DNA of 64,000 nt from Opitutus sp. GAS368 (GTDB taxonomy: Bacteria > Verrucomicrobiota > Verrucomicrobiia > Opitutales > Opitutaceae): NCBI RefSeq assembly GCF_900104925.1, contig NZ_LT629735.1, forward strand, positions 1,272,291 through 1,336,290, written 5' to 3'. Positions within the stretch are counted from its first letter, which is position 1; each line of letters begins with the position of its first letter. A program made the position numbers and the translations under genes. The notes under the pieces are model-generated. The model was not told the origin of the DNA. It saw only the letters and a list, made by a program, of their open reading frames with translations, and did no database searches. Below are positions 25,942 to 32,714 of this stretch, piece after piece.

Positions 25942-26793
25942 ATGCCCGCCTTCCCGATCGTCGACTCCCATCTCCATCTCTGGGATCTCGGCCGGCTCCG
26001 CTATCCCTGGCTGGCGAATGTCCCCCGGCTGAATCGCAACCACCTGATCGGGGACTACCGCCGCGCCTGCGGCCCGGTGCAGGTCGCGAAGATGGTGTTC
26101 CTGCAGTGCGAGTGCGACTTCGCCCAATTCCAGCAGGAAGCAGACTGGGTCGCCGAGGTCGCCGCCGTTGAGCCGCGCATCCGTGGTATCGTGCCATGGG
26201 CTCCGCTCGAGAAAGGAAACGCGGTCGAGGCCGACCTCACGCGCCTTGCGGCCAACCCGCTCATCAAGGGCATCCGGCGCATCATCCAGTTCGAGGCCGA
26301 CCCGGAATTCTGCCTGCAGCCCGGCTTCGTGCGCGGCGTGCAACTACTGCCTCGCCACGGCCTGAGCTTCGACCTGTGCGTCAACCACCGCCAGCTCGCC
26401 CGCACCATCCGGCTCGTGCGCCAATGCCCCGAGGTCCGCTTCGTGCTCGATCACATTGCCAAACCCGACATCAAGGCCGGCCTGCTCGATCCCTGGCGCG
26501 CCGAACTGCGCGAACTCTCCCGCTGGCCCAACGTCTGGTGCAAGATTTCCGGCCTCGTGACCGAAGCCGACTTTGATCGGTGGCAGCCGGCCGACCTGCG
26601 CCCTTACCTGGACCACGTGATCGACTGTTTCGGTTTTGACCGCGTGATGTTCGGCGGCGACTGGCCGGTGTCCACCCAGGCCGCCGACTACCCGCGGTGG
26701 GTGGAGGTGCTGGACCAGGCCGTGTCCGGAACCTCACCGGATGAACAGCACCGGCTCTACGTGCGCAACGCCGAGCAATTCTACCGCGTGTAA
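25942..26793 (+). CDS. Amidohydrolase-family sugar lactonase (L-fuconolactonase/L-rhamnonolactonase-like)
   Basis: 283-aa TIM-barrel hydrolase of the COG3618 group, which includes L-fucono-, L-rhamnono- and 4-sulfomuconolactonases. Metal or active-site segments are DSHLHLWD at the N-terminus, the ECD turn in FLQCECDF, VLDHIAKPD, and GGDWPVS with the final Asp. The enzyme would open the lactone made by a sugar dehydrogenase, such as the SDR two genes upstream. This is the last gene of the operon; palindromic repeats follow. An aldonate dehydratase and an aldolase, expected to complete a fucose- or rhamnose-type route, are not in the window. Confidence 0.88.
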   Translation: MPAFPIVDSHLHLWDLGRLRYPWLANVPRLNRNHLIGDYRRACGPVQVAKMVFLQCECDFAQFQQEADWVAEVAAVEPRIRGIVPWAPLEKGNAVEADLTRLAANPLIKGIRRIIQFEADPEFCLQPGFVRGVQLLPRHGLSFDLCVNHRQLARTIRLVRQCPEVRFVLDHIAKPDIKAGLLDPWRAELRELSRWPNVWCKISGLVTEADFDRWQPADLRPYLDHVIDCFGFDRVMFGGDWPVSTQAADYPRWVEVLDQAVSGTSPDEQHRLYVRNAEQFYRV

Positions 26794-26879
26794 GCAATTT
26801 CCTCGGCCTGCCGACCGTCCTTTTTCCAGCCGGTCAGAAGGAGAGCGCTACTGCGGTGTATTTGGAAAATCCTCTGATT

Positions 26880-26953
26880 GTCATCCTGAGCCGGGCGAAG
26901 GATCCAGCAGGAGTCACGCGTGCTTCTGGATCCTTCGCCCGGCTCAGGATGAC
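26880..26953. repeat. Perfect 27-bp inverted repeat (hairpin element)
   Basis: Bases 26880-26906 and 26927-26953 are exact reverse complements, with a 20-base loop. The arm contains CCTGAGCCGGGCGAAGGATC. The stem has no T-run, so it is not a simple terminator. The arm sequence type (CCTGAGC...GAAGGATC) is one I associate with palindromes scattered in unrelated bacterial genomes; this should be checked by search. It may still end the upstream operon's mRNA. Confidence 0.85.
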
Positions 26954-27016
26954 CGGCAGCGAAAGTGATGGATTGAGCGCCAGATTGGGCGGTTAAGGTA
27001 TTTTGCAAACACACCC

Positions 27017-27169
27017 TAATGTGGTGTCAGACAAGTTCGGTTCATAGTGTAGGAGCCTGCTTGCAGGCGATTCAGGCGTGGGGGATTGGCTCCGCGGGTC
27101 AAAATCGCCTGCAACATTCGGAAATTGGTCTCTTGAGATTATGCAGCAAACTTATCTGACGGGACACTA
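27017..27169. repeat. MITE-like element with imperfect 23-bp terminal inverted repeats
   Basis: Ends 27017-27039 and 27147-27169 (reverse complement) match at 17 of 23 positions, both starting TA and both containing GTCAGAYAAGTTYG. Inside is a second inverted repeat: TTGCAGGCGATT (27061-27072) pairs exactly with 27103-27114, next to AGGAGCCTGC. The 153-bp size, lack of coding sequence and terminal repeats fit a non-autonomous transposable element or a decayed insertion-sequence remnant. No target duplication is clear apart from TA. Confidence 0.5.
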
Positions 27170-27356
27170 GATCGTCAGTCCCCAGCTTATCTATATTCTC
27201 GCCGGAGATGGCTGGTGTTTTTCTACACCCTGATTTCTACATCTCTTTCCGTTTCGGCGCTTTTCGACCCCTTCGGGAAACATCGGGTTTCTGATTTCCC
27301 CTCTGAAGAGCACATCGGGACCCATCCGGAAACATGGGGAAACACCGCGTACTGGG
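27170..27356. other. Non-coding stretch before the ada stop
   Basis: Together with the two repeats above, this completes a 563-base gap between the lactonase and ada genes. Short open frames cross it on both strands, but none has codon use or a start site like its neighbours. I see no RNA gene, and no terminator for ada. Confidence 0.5.
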
Positions 27357-28451
27357 TCAGCGTGCTCCACCCAAGGCAAACTTGCGCTCGTGTTCCAGCA
27401 GCCGCTGCTTGCGCCAGACGCCGCCCGCGTAACCGCAAAGGTCGCCATCCGACCGGATGACCCGGTGGCAGGGAATCACGAGGGCGAGCATGTTGGACCC
27501 GTTGGCGCGGGCGACCGCCCGGTGCCCGTTGGGCAGCCGGACGCGCGCCGCCATTTCCTTGTAGCTGCGGGTGCGGCCGGCCGGGATGCGCCGCAGTTCG
27601 GCCCAGACGCGCCGCTGAAAATCGGAGCCGACCGGCGCGAGCGGCAGGTCAAACCGCAGCGACTCACCGGCAAAGTAGCGCGTCAGCTGCCGCTGTGTTT
27701 CCGCCAGCACGGCGTTGCTGCCGGGCACGATGGCGCATTTCAACCGGCGGCGGAGCAGCACGAGCTCGCGTTCGAGCCCGCGGCGGTCAGCGAACTCCAG
27801 CAGGCGCAGGCTCTGCTCATCGGCCAGCGCCAGCATGGTGCCCAGCGGGGTTTCCATGCGTTGAGCGAGCAGACACTGGCCGGTCTTGGCCCCGCGCGGC
27901 GGCGTGCCGAAAACCCGCGTGAACGCCTCGCGGAAGCCGCTGGTGGATTCGTAGCCGCGCGCCAGCTGCACATCGATGACCGCCTTGCCGGCTTTCACAT
28001 CGCGCAAAGCTAGGCCCATCCGCCGGGCTCGCTGGTAGGCATGAAAGGTCATGCCGTGATACGATTGGAACTGCCGGCGGGCGGTCGAAGGCTCGATGCC
28101 CATGGCGGCGAGGTCCTTGTCACTGACGCGCCCCTCGGCGGATTCCTCGACGGCGCGGCGCAGGCGCTCGACGAGCGGCGGCACGGGCTTGGTGCTGTCC
28201 ATCGGCCGGCAGAGCCGGCAGGGACGGTAACCGCCATGCAGCGCCTCGTTGATCGAGGGGAAGAACTCGACGTTCTCGGGCTTCGGCCTTTTGGCCCGGC
28301 AGGTCGGGCGGCAGAAGATGCCGGTCGTCTTCACGCCGGTGAAAAACACGCCTTCGTAGGCGGCGTCGCGCCGGGCCAGCGCCCGATACATCGTGCGCGG
28401 CGTGGGCAGGGACTGGATAGAAGCGGCCAAGGAAAGTTCTGGTTGAATCAT
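27357..28451 (-). CDS. ada: Ada: bifunctional DNA methylation-damage sensor and O6-methylguanine-DNA methyltransferase
   Basis: 364-aa protein with all three Ada parts. The N-terminal Zn domain has four Cys in FCRPTC and CRLC, including the one that takes methyl from phosphotriesters. An AraC-type helix-turn-helix follows (about 95-185). The C-terminal methyltransferase has the acceptor Cys in the IPCHRVI motif and the downstream GYAGGVWRKQRLLEHE block. ATG at 28451 is chosen over a TTG six codons upstream. In other bacteria methylated Ada activates its own gene and other alkylation-repair genes; no alkA or alkB is adjacent here. Confidence 0.95.
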   Translation of the reverse strand: MIQPELSLAASIQSLPTPRTMYRALARRDAAYEGVFFTGVKTTGIFCRPTCRAKRPKPENVEFFPSINEALHGGYRPCRLCRPMDSTKPVPPLVERLRRAVEESAEGRVSDKDLAAMGIEPSTARRQFQSYHGMTFHAYQRARRMGLALRDVKAGKAVIDVQLARGYESTSGFREAFTRVFGTPPRGAKTGQCLLAQRMETPLGTMLALADEQSLRLLEFADRRGLERELVLLRRRLKCAIVPGSNAVLAETQRQLTRYFAGESLRFDLPLAPVGSDFQRRVWAELRRIPAGRTRSYKEMAARVRLPNGHRAVARANGSNMLALVIPCHRVIRSDGDLCGYAGGVWRKQRLLEHERKFALGGAR

Positions 28452-28503
28452 GCGCCCAGTATAGCGCAACCGCTTGCCGCGATTCCGCCGATAATCGGGC
28501 GGG

Positions 28504-29253
28504 TTATTTCTTCGGCAGGTAGTCGCGGAGGTCGGGGACTTCCTTTTCGCGCCGGCCGCTGCTCAGCCGCACGAAATAAGGCTCGGGCGGGAGCAGGCCG
28601 GAGTCCTCCTCGTCATCCTCCTCATCGTCGGTCTCGAGGCCTTCGATCTCATAGCTCTCGCCCTCGTCGAAGTATTGCGAGACGCGGCGCGCGGTGGGGT
28701 CGAGCCACACCAGGGGCGTGATGAGGTCGCCCTTCGTCTTGACCTGCACGAAATGACAGGGGAAATGCTGGTCCTTGAAATGGCCGATGAAATCACTGAG
28801 CCACTTGTTGGCCAGGCCCTCACGGCGGGTGAGGAACACGACGTCGGCAAAATGGATGCAGGCGTCGAACCACTGCCGGAGCACCGGTTGCTTTTCGGCG
28901 AGCTGGCAGTCCACGACGCAGAAGATCCGGGCGAGCGTGGCCCCGTGCTCCTCGAGCCAGGGCTTGAGCGCTTCCAGCTGGTCCATCGGGCTGATCCGTG
29001 AGTCGGCGATAAAGAAGACCGTTGCGGCTCCCAGCCCTTCGACCGGCGGCAGCGCCGGCTCGGTCCACTTCCAGCGGCGAAGCTCGGTGTTCGGCAGGCC
29101 CACCAGCTTGGTGTCCGCCGGGTCGGCCTCCTCGTCCTCCGCCAGCAGCACCAGCGCCCTCTCCTCCGGCGCGAGCCCGTTTTCGATCAGGTCGCGCACG
29201 ATGGCGCGACGACCGGAGCCGGGCGTGCCCAGGATAAAGTAAACAGAATTCAT
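28504..29253 (-). CDS. P-loop GTPase/ATPase-like protein with acidic C-terminal segment
   Basis: 249-aa protein starting MNSVYFILGTPGSGRRAIVRDLI, a Walker A loop right at the N-terminus. FFIADSRISPMDQL and IFCVVDCQLAE resemble Walker-B and metallochaperone (CobW/UreG-type) strands; FLTRREGLANKW occupies the place of a base-specificity motif. Residues about 210-225 are a run of Asp/Glu (DDEEDDEED). No CobW CxCC motif is present. ATG at 29253 is preferred to GTG two codons earlier. It lies downstream of aroC on the same strand, with a palindromic repeat filling the gap. Function unknown. Confidence 0.75.
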   Translation of the reverse strand: MNSVYFILGTPGSGRRAIVRDLIENGLAPEERALVLLAEDEEADPADTKLVGLPNTELRRWKWTEPALPPVEGLGAATVFFIADSRISPMDQLEALKPWLEEHGATLARIFCVVDCQLAEKQPVLRQWFDACIHFADVVFLTRREGLANKWLSDFIGHFKDQHFPCHFVQVKTKGDLITPLVWLDPTARRVSQYFDEGESYEIEGLETDDEEDDEEDSGLLPPEPYFVRLSSGRREKEVPDLRDYLPKK

Positions 29254-29335
29254 TTTCACACGAAGATCGCCAAGGGCGCCAAGAATGCAACCAAGGCAAA
29301 GCCGCTTAGCGAACTTTGCGTTCTTGGTGTAAAAT
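29252..29335. repeat. Imperfect palindrome with 9-base internal periodicity between aroC and the P-loop gene
   Basis: ATTTTCACACGAAG (29252-29265) faces CTTGGTGTAAAAT (29323-29335) as an imperfect inverted repeat, and CCAAGAATGCAA (29279-29290) faces TTGCGTTCTTGG (29316-29327). The left half repeats CCAAGNNNG-like units every nine bases. The element ends exactly at the aroC stop and the start codon of the next gene. I associate this sequence type with interspersed repeats of environmental bacteria; that is recollection, not a search. Confidence 0.55.
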
Positions 29336-30426
29336 CAAAACTTGAAGGTTTGGTTCTGCGCGGCCTGGCGCATCCAGTGATCGACGAGCACCAGGGCCGT
29401 CATGGCCTCGACAATGACCACGGCGCGCGGCAGCACGCACGGATCGTGGCGGCCGCGGGCCAGCAGTTCGGTCTCGGCCCCGCGAATATCAACCGTTTTC
29501 TGGGTCTGGAGGATGGTGGCGGTGGGCTTGAAGGCGGTGCGAAAGACGATCTCCTCACCGTTGCTGATACCGCCCTGCACGCCGCCGGAATGGTTGGTGG
29601 CGGTGCGGATCCGGCCGCCCTTCGTCACGAAGGCGTCGTTGTGCTGCGAACCCTTGAGCAGGGTGCCGGCGAAACCGCTGCCGATCTCGAAGCCCTTGGT
29701 CGCCGGCAGCGAGAGCATGGCCTTGGCCAGGTCGGCCTCGAGCCGGTCAAACACCGGTTCGCCCAGTCCCACGGGGACATTCCGCACGCGACACTCGATG
29801 ATGCCGCCGACGGAGTCGCCCGCGCTGCGCGCCTGCTTGATGCGCTCGATCATGCGAGTGGCGGTGCTTTCGTCCGGACAGCGCACCGAGGTGGCCTCCA
29901 CCTCGGCGAGCGTCGGGAAACCGCCCATCGGCGGGGCGATGATATCGTGGATCTGCGTGACGTAGGCGCGGATCTCGAGCTTGTTCGCGAGGTAGAGTAT
30001 TTTCCGCGCCACCGCCCCCGCCGCCACCCGGCCGATGGTCTCGCGGGCCGAAGACCGTCCGCCACCGCGGTGGTCGCGATGGCCGTATTTGGCCTGGTAG
30101 GTGTAGTCCGCGTGCGACGGACGGAATTTCTCCTTCATCTCGTCGTAGGCGGCGGGACGCTGGTCGCTGCTGTGCACCGCCAGGGAAATGGGCACGCCGG
30201 TCGTGAGGCCCTCGAACACGCCGGCCAGGATCTCGACCTTGTCGGCCTCCTTGCGGGGTGTCGTGATATCGCTCTGCCCGGGGCGGCGCCGGTCGAGGTC
30301 GGTCTGGATTTCCTCCGCCGTCAGCGGCAGGCGCGCCGGGCAGCCGTCGATGACCACGCCCACGGCCGGCCCGTGGCTTTCGCCCCAGGTGGTGATGCGG
30401 AAATTCTGGCCGAAGGAGTTGGACAC
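29335..30426 (-). CDS. aroC: Chorismate synthase
   Basis: 363-aa enzyme for the last step of the shikimate pathway, converting 5-enolpyruvylshikimate-3-phosphate to chorismate with reduced FMN. The signatures are in order: GESHG near the start ([12 protein letters not shown]), [14 protein letters not shown], the [17 protein letters not shown] block that binds FMN and substrate, and the late [17 protein letters not shown] block. GTG at 30426 gives the standard N-terminus [18 protein letters not shown], which agrees with relatives; upstream in-frame sequence is not conserved-looking. The FMN reductase-like gene at 30490 is divergent. Confidence 0.96.
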   Translation of the reverse strand: MSNSFGQNFRITTWGESHGPAVGVVIDGCPARLPLTAEEIQTDLDRRRPGQSDITTPRKEADKVEILAGVFEGLTTGVPISLAVHSSDQRPAAYDEMKEKFRPSHADYTYQAKYGHRDHRGGGRSSARETIGRVAAGAVARKILYLANKLEIRAYVTQIHDIIAPPMGGFPTLAEVEATSVRCPDESTATRMIERIKQARSAGDSVGGIIECRVRNVPVGLGEPVFDRLEADLAKAMLSLPATKGFEIGSGFAGTLLKGSQHNDAFVTKGGRIRTATNHSGGVQGGISNGEEIVFRTAFKPTATILQTQKTVDIRGAETELLARGRHDPCVLPRAVVIVEAMTALVLVDHWMRQAAQNQTFKF

Positions 30427-30489
30427 GGGGCGGAATGTTTGCGCGCGGCCCGCTTGCAAGCAAGCCCTAGGTAAGGCATAGGTTCGCAC

Positions 30490-31098
30490 ATGAAGTTCTT
30501 CATCCTCAGCGGCAGCCACCGGGCGGAAGCGCAGACGCTCAAGGTCGCGAAGTATGTGCAGTCGGTGCTGACCCGCGAGCATCCCGGAGCCGAGGCGCAT
30601 CTCTACAGCCTGAGCGGGAACCCCCTGCCCCTGTGGGATGAGACGACGGGCGGCGCACCCGATGCGCTGTGGGATCCGATCTCGGCCGAATTGCAAGCGG
30701 CGGACGCGCTGGTGGTCCTGACCCCTGAGTGGAGCGGCATGGCCACGCCCGGCGTGAAGAACTTTTTGCTCAACTGCACCGCTGGCGAGATCGGCCACAA
30801 ACCCGGCCTGATCGTGACCGTGTCGGCCATGCGCGGCGGCAGCTACCCGGTGGCCGAGCTGCGCATGAGCGGCTACAAAAACAACCGGCTGTGCTGGATC
30901 CCGGAGCATGTCATCATCCACCACGCCGAACAAAACCTGAATACACCGGACGGCGCGACGGACCTCGGCAAGGAGGACACCCTCCAGCGCCAGCGGCTCC
31001 GCTATGCGTTGCGCCTACTGGAGGAATACGGCAAGGCCCTGAAGCTGGTGCGCACCAGCGGCACCGTGGACCACAAGACCTTCCGCAGCGGAATGTAG
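30490..31098 (+). CDS. NAD(P)H-dependent FMN reductase-like flavoprotein
   Basis: 202-aa flavodoxin-fold protein of the NADPH-dependent FMN reductase family. The phosphate-binding loop is [15 protein letters not shown] at the N-terminus, and the second flavin segment is [19 protein letters not shown], where the family has PEYNGSxPxxLKNxxD. It probably reduces flavin or quinones in the cytosol. It is divergent from aroC, whose enzyme needs reduced FMN; a functional tie is tempting but not shown. It stands alone. Confidence 0.85.
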   Translation: MKFFILSGSHRAEAQTLKVAKYVQSVLTREHPGAEAHLYSLSGNPLPLWDETTGGAPDALWDPISAELQAADALVVLTPEWSGMATPGVKNFLLNCTAGEIGHKPGLIVTVSAMRGGSYPVAELRMSGYKNNRLCWIPEHVIIHHAEQNLNTPDGATDLGKEDTLQRQRLRYALRLLEEYGKALKLVRTSGTVDHKTFRSGM

Positions 31099-31183
31099 CA
31101 GCCGCCCATGTTCGGCGAGCTTCGGCGCGACCGCCTTCGCCCGAGAGTGGCTTGCCGGGCCGTAGCTCCAAAGGAGCGAAGGC

Positions 31184-31259
31184 TGGTGCCCCCGCCCGGA
31201 ATTGAACCGGGATCACACGTTTAGGAAACGCGTGCTCTATCCATTTGAGCTACGGGGAC
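31184..31259 (-). tRNA. tRNA-Arg (anticodon CCT)
   Basis: Full cloverleaf on the minus strand. The acceptor GTCCCCG pairs with CGGGGGC (one G-T pair), followed by discriminator A and encoded CCA. The D stem is GCTC/GAGC, the anticodon stem CGCGT/ACGTG with loop TTCCTAA (anticodon CCT, reading AGG), and the T arm CCCGG-TTCAATT-CCGGG. It is divergent from rpsR. Confidence 0.96.
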
Positions 31260-31314
31260 TAAAGCCATTTCCAGACATGCCCGCGGACGGGGTTTGGCAA
31301 ACCAAAAATGCCCG

Positions 31315-31343
31315 TTGACAGGCCGGGGTGGAAAGCCAACCTT
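31315..31343 (+). promoter_or_regulatory. Candidate rpsR promoter
   Basis: A perfect -35 hexamer TTGACA (31315-31320) is followed 17 bases later by AACCTT (31338-31343), a poor -10. It lies 19 bases before the rpsR start, so the leader would be very short. Confidence 0.35.
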
Positions 31344-31361
31344 CCGACTCCTTTTTCAAAC

Positions 31362-31556
31362 ATGAGCACGACCGAAACCAAGACCCAGACCCTCAAGCCC
31401 GAGGAAATTCCTTTCACCAGCCCCCAGTTGATGAGCCGCTTTATCACGGACACGGGCAAGATCCTGCCGCGCAAATACACCGGCTTCTCGGCCAAGCAGC
31501 AGCGCAAGGTCACGGCCAAGATCAAGCGCGCGCGCAACATGCTGACGATGCAATAA
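31362..31556 (+). CDS. rpsR: 30S ribosomal protein bS18
   Basis: 64-aa small-subunit ribosomal protein, starting MSTTETKTQ at 31362. The conserved core is [28 protein letters not shown] and the end [13 protein letters not shown], matching S18 (RRFIxxxGKILPRRxTGxxAKxQRxLxxAIKRAR). The length is normal for the family. It stands alone with its own terminator, not in the common rpsF-ssb-rpsR-rplI cluster. Confidence 0.96.
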   Translation: MSTTETKTQTLKPEEIPFTSPQLMSRFITDTGKILPRKYTGFSAKQQRKVTAKIKRARNMLTMQ

Positions 31557-31578
31557 GCCGTTGCCGGCTTAGCCTTTC

Positions 31579-31606
31579 AGCCGGAGCCTTCGCTCCGGCT
31601 TTTTTA
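31579..31606 (+). terminator. Rho-independent terminator of rpsR
   Basis: AGCCGGAGC-CTTC-GCTCCGGCT (9-bp perfect stem, 4-base loop) followed by a T-run, 23 bases after the rpsR stop. Confidence 0.93.
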
Positions 31607-31618
31607 TTGCCCGGATCC

Positions 31619-32593
31619 ATGCAGGCCCAAATCCATCGCCCGACCCCCGCCAACCTGCGCCGCCTGGCCGCGGCGTTGCAGCGCGGCGAACTCGTGGCGA
31701 TCCCGACGGAGACGGTCTACGGCCTGGCGGCCCATGCGCTCGACGCCAAGGCCTGCCGGGCGATCTTCCACGCCAAGCGCCGGCCGGCCAACGACCCGTT
31801 GATCGTGCATGTGCTCGACCTGGCCCACGCGGAGGAACTGGCGGAGTTCAACCCGGCGGCCCGGCGCCTCGCGCGCCGATTCTGGCCCGGCCCGCTGACG
31901 TTGGTGCTGCCGAAGAAGCCCTGCGTGCCTGGCCTTGTGACCTCCGGCGGTCCGACCGTGGCGATCCGCGCCCCCGCGCATCCCCTCGCCCGCCGTCTGC
32001 TGCAGCTGGCGAAAATCCCGCTGGCCGCGCCCAGCGCCAATCTTTTCGGCTATATCAGTCCCACCACCGCAGCCCATGTGAGCGAAGGTCTGGGTTCACG
32101 CATCCCGCACATCCTCGACGGTGGCGCATGCGCCGTCGGCGTGGAATCGACCGTGCTGGATATCACGAACCCGGCGCGGCCGCGCATCCTGCGGCCTGGA
32201 GTCGTGACCGCCGCGCAGATCCAGCAGTTGCTTGGCGTGAAGGTGTCTGGCGCCAAGTCGCGCGGCTCGCGGACGCGCCAGCTCGCCCCGGGCATGCTGG
32301 AACGACACTACAGCCCGCGCACACCGCTCGTCCTGCGCCGGCCGCCCGCCAAACTGTCGGCCGGTGTCGCCGGCGTGCTGCTGCGCCAGCCCGCCATCAA
32401 GCCGGCCAAAGATGTCTTCTGGCTCAGCCGGCGTGGAGCGCTGACCGAGATGGCGCGCAACCTCTACGATGTGCTGCGCCGGGCCGATGCGGGCCGTTAC
32501 CGGCAGATCTGGATGGAGCCGCTGCCGGGCGACCCCGGCGGGCTCGCGACGGCCATCAACGACCGGTTGAAGCGCGCCGCGGCACGGCGCTGA
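31619..32593 (+). CDS. Threonylcarbamoyl-AMP synthase (Sua5/YrdC family)
   Basis: 324-aa enzyme that makes threonylcarbamoyl-AMP for the t6A37 modification of ANN-decoding tRNAs. The YrdC domain (about 1-200) shows IPTETVYGLAAHALD, KRRPANDPLIVHV, FWPGPLTLVL, VAIRAPAHPLA and PLAAPSANLFGYISPT. The C-terminal 100 residues are a Sua5-type extension after a linker with APGMLERHYSPRTPL, so this is the long Sua5 form rather than short TsaC. ATG at 31619 lies just downstream of the rpsR terminator. The gene is followed by a REP-like palindrome. Confidence 0.93.
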   Translation: MQAQIHRPTPANLRRLAAALQRGELVAIPTETVYGLAAHALDAKACRAIFHAKRRPANDPLIVHVLDLAHAEELAEFNPAARRLARRFWPGPLTLVLPKKPCVPGLVTSGGPTVAIRAPAHPLARRLLQLAKIPLAAPSANLFGYISPTTAAHVSEGLGSRIPHILDGGACAVGVESTVLDITNPARPRILRPGVVTAAQIQQLLGVKVSGAKSRGSRTRQLAPGMLERHYSPRTPLVLRRPPAKLSAGVAGVLLRQPAIKPAKDVFWLSRRGALTEMARNLYDVLRRADAGRYRQIWMEPLPGDPGGLATAINDRLKRAAARR

Positions 32594-32609
32594 AGCATTT
32601 GCGTCGAAT

Positions 32610-32661
32610 GTAGGGGCGTGGCTCGTCCACGCCCATGGGCGCGCACAAGGCGCGCCCCTAC
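32610..32661. repeat. REP-like double palindrome
   Basis: The outer arms GTAGGGGCG (32610-32618) and CGCCCCTAC (32653-32661) are complementary. Inside are two smaller hairpins, GGCGTGGCTCGTCCACGCC and GGGCGCG...CGCGCCC. The same GTAGGGGCG...CGCCCCTAC ends occur at 51049-51077. It lies between the convergent Sua5 and BY-kinase genes. Confidence 0.7.
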
Positions 32662-32714
32662 ATGAATCACCAACCAAGCGCGTTGAGGTCAACGCGCTCC
32701 GCCTTCAACCGGGC

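Noticed and set aside
27191-27460. Short open frames of about 80 codons on both strands before the ada stop
   Set aside because: They overlap each other and ada, have no ribosome site, and do not resemble any protein I know.
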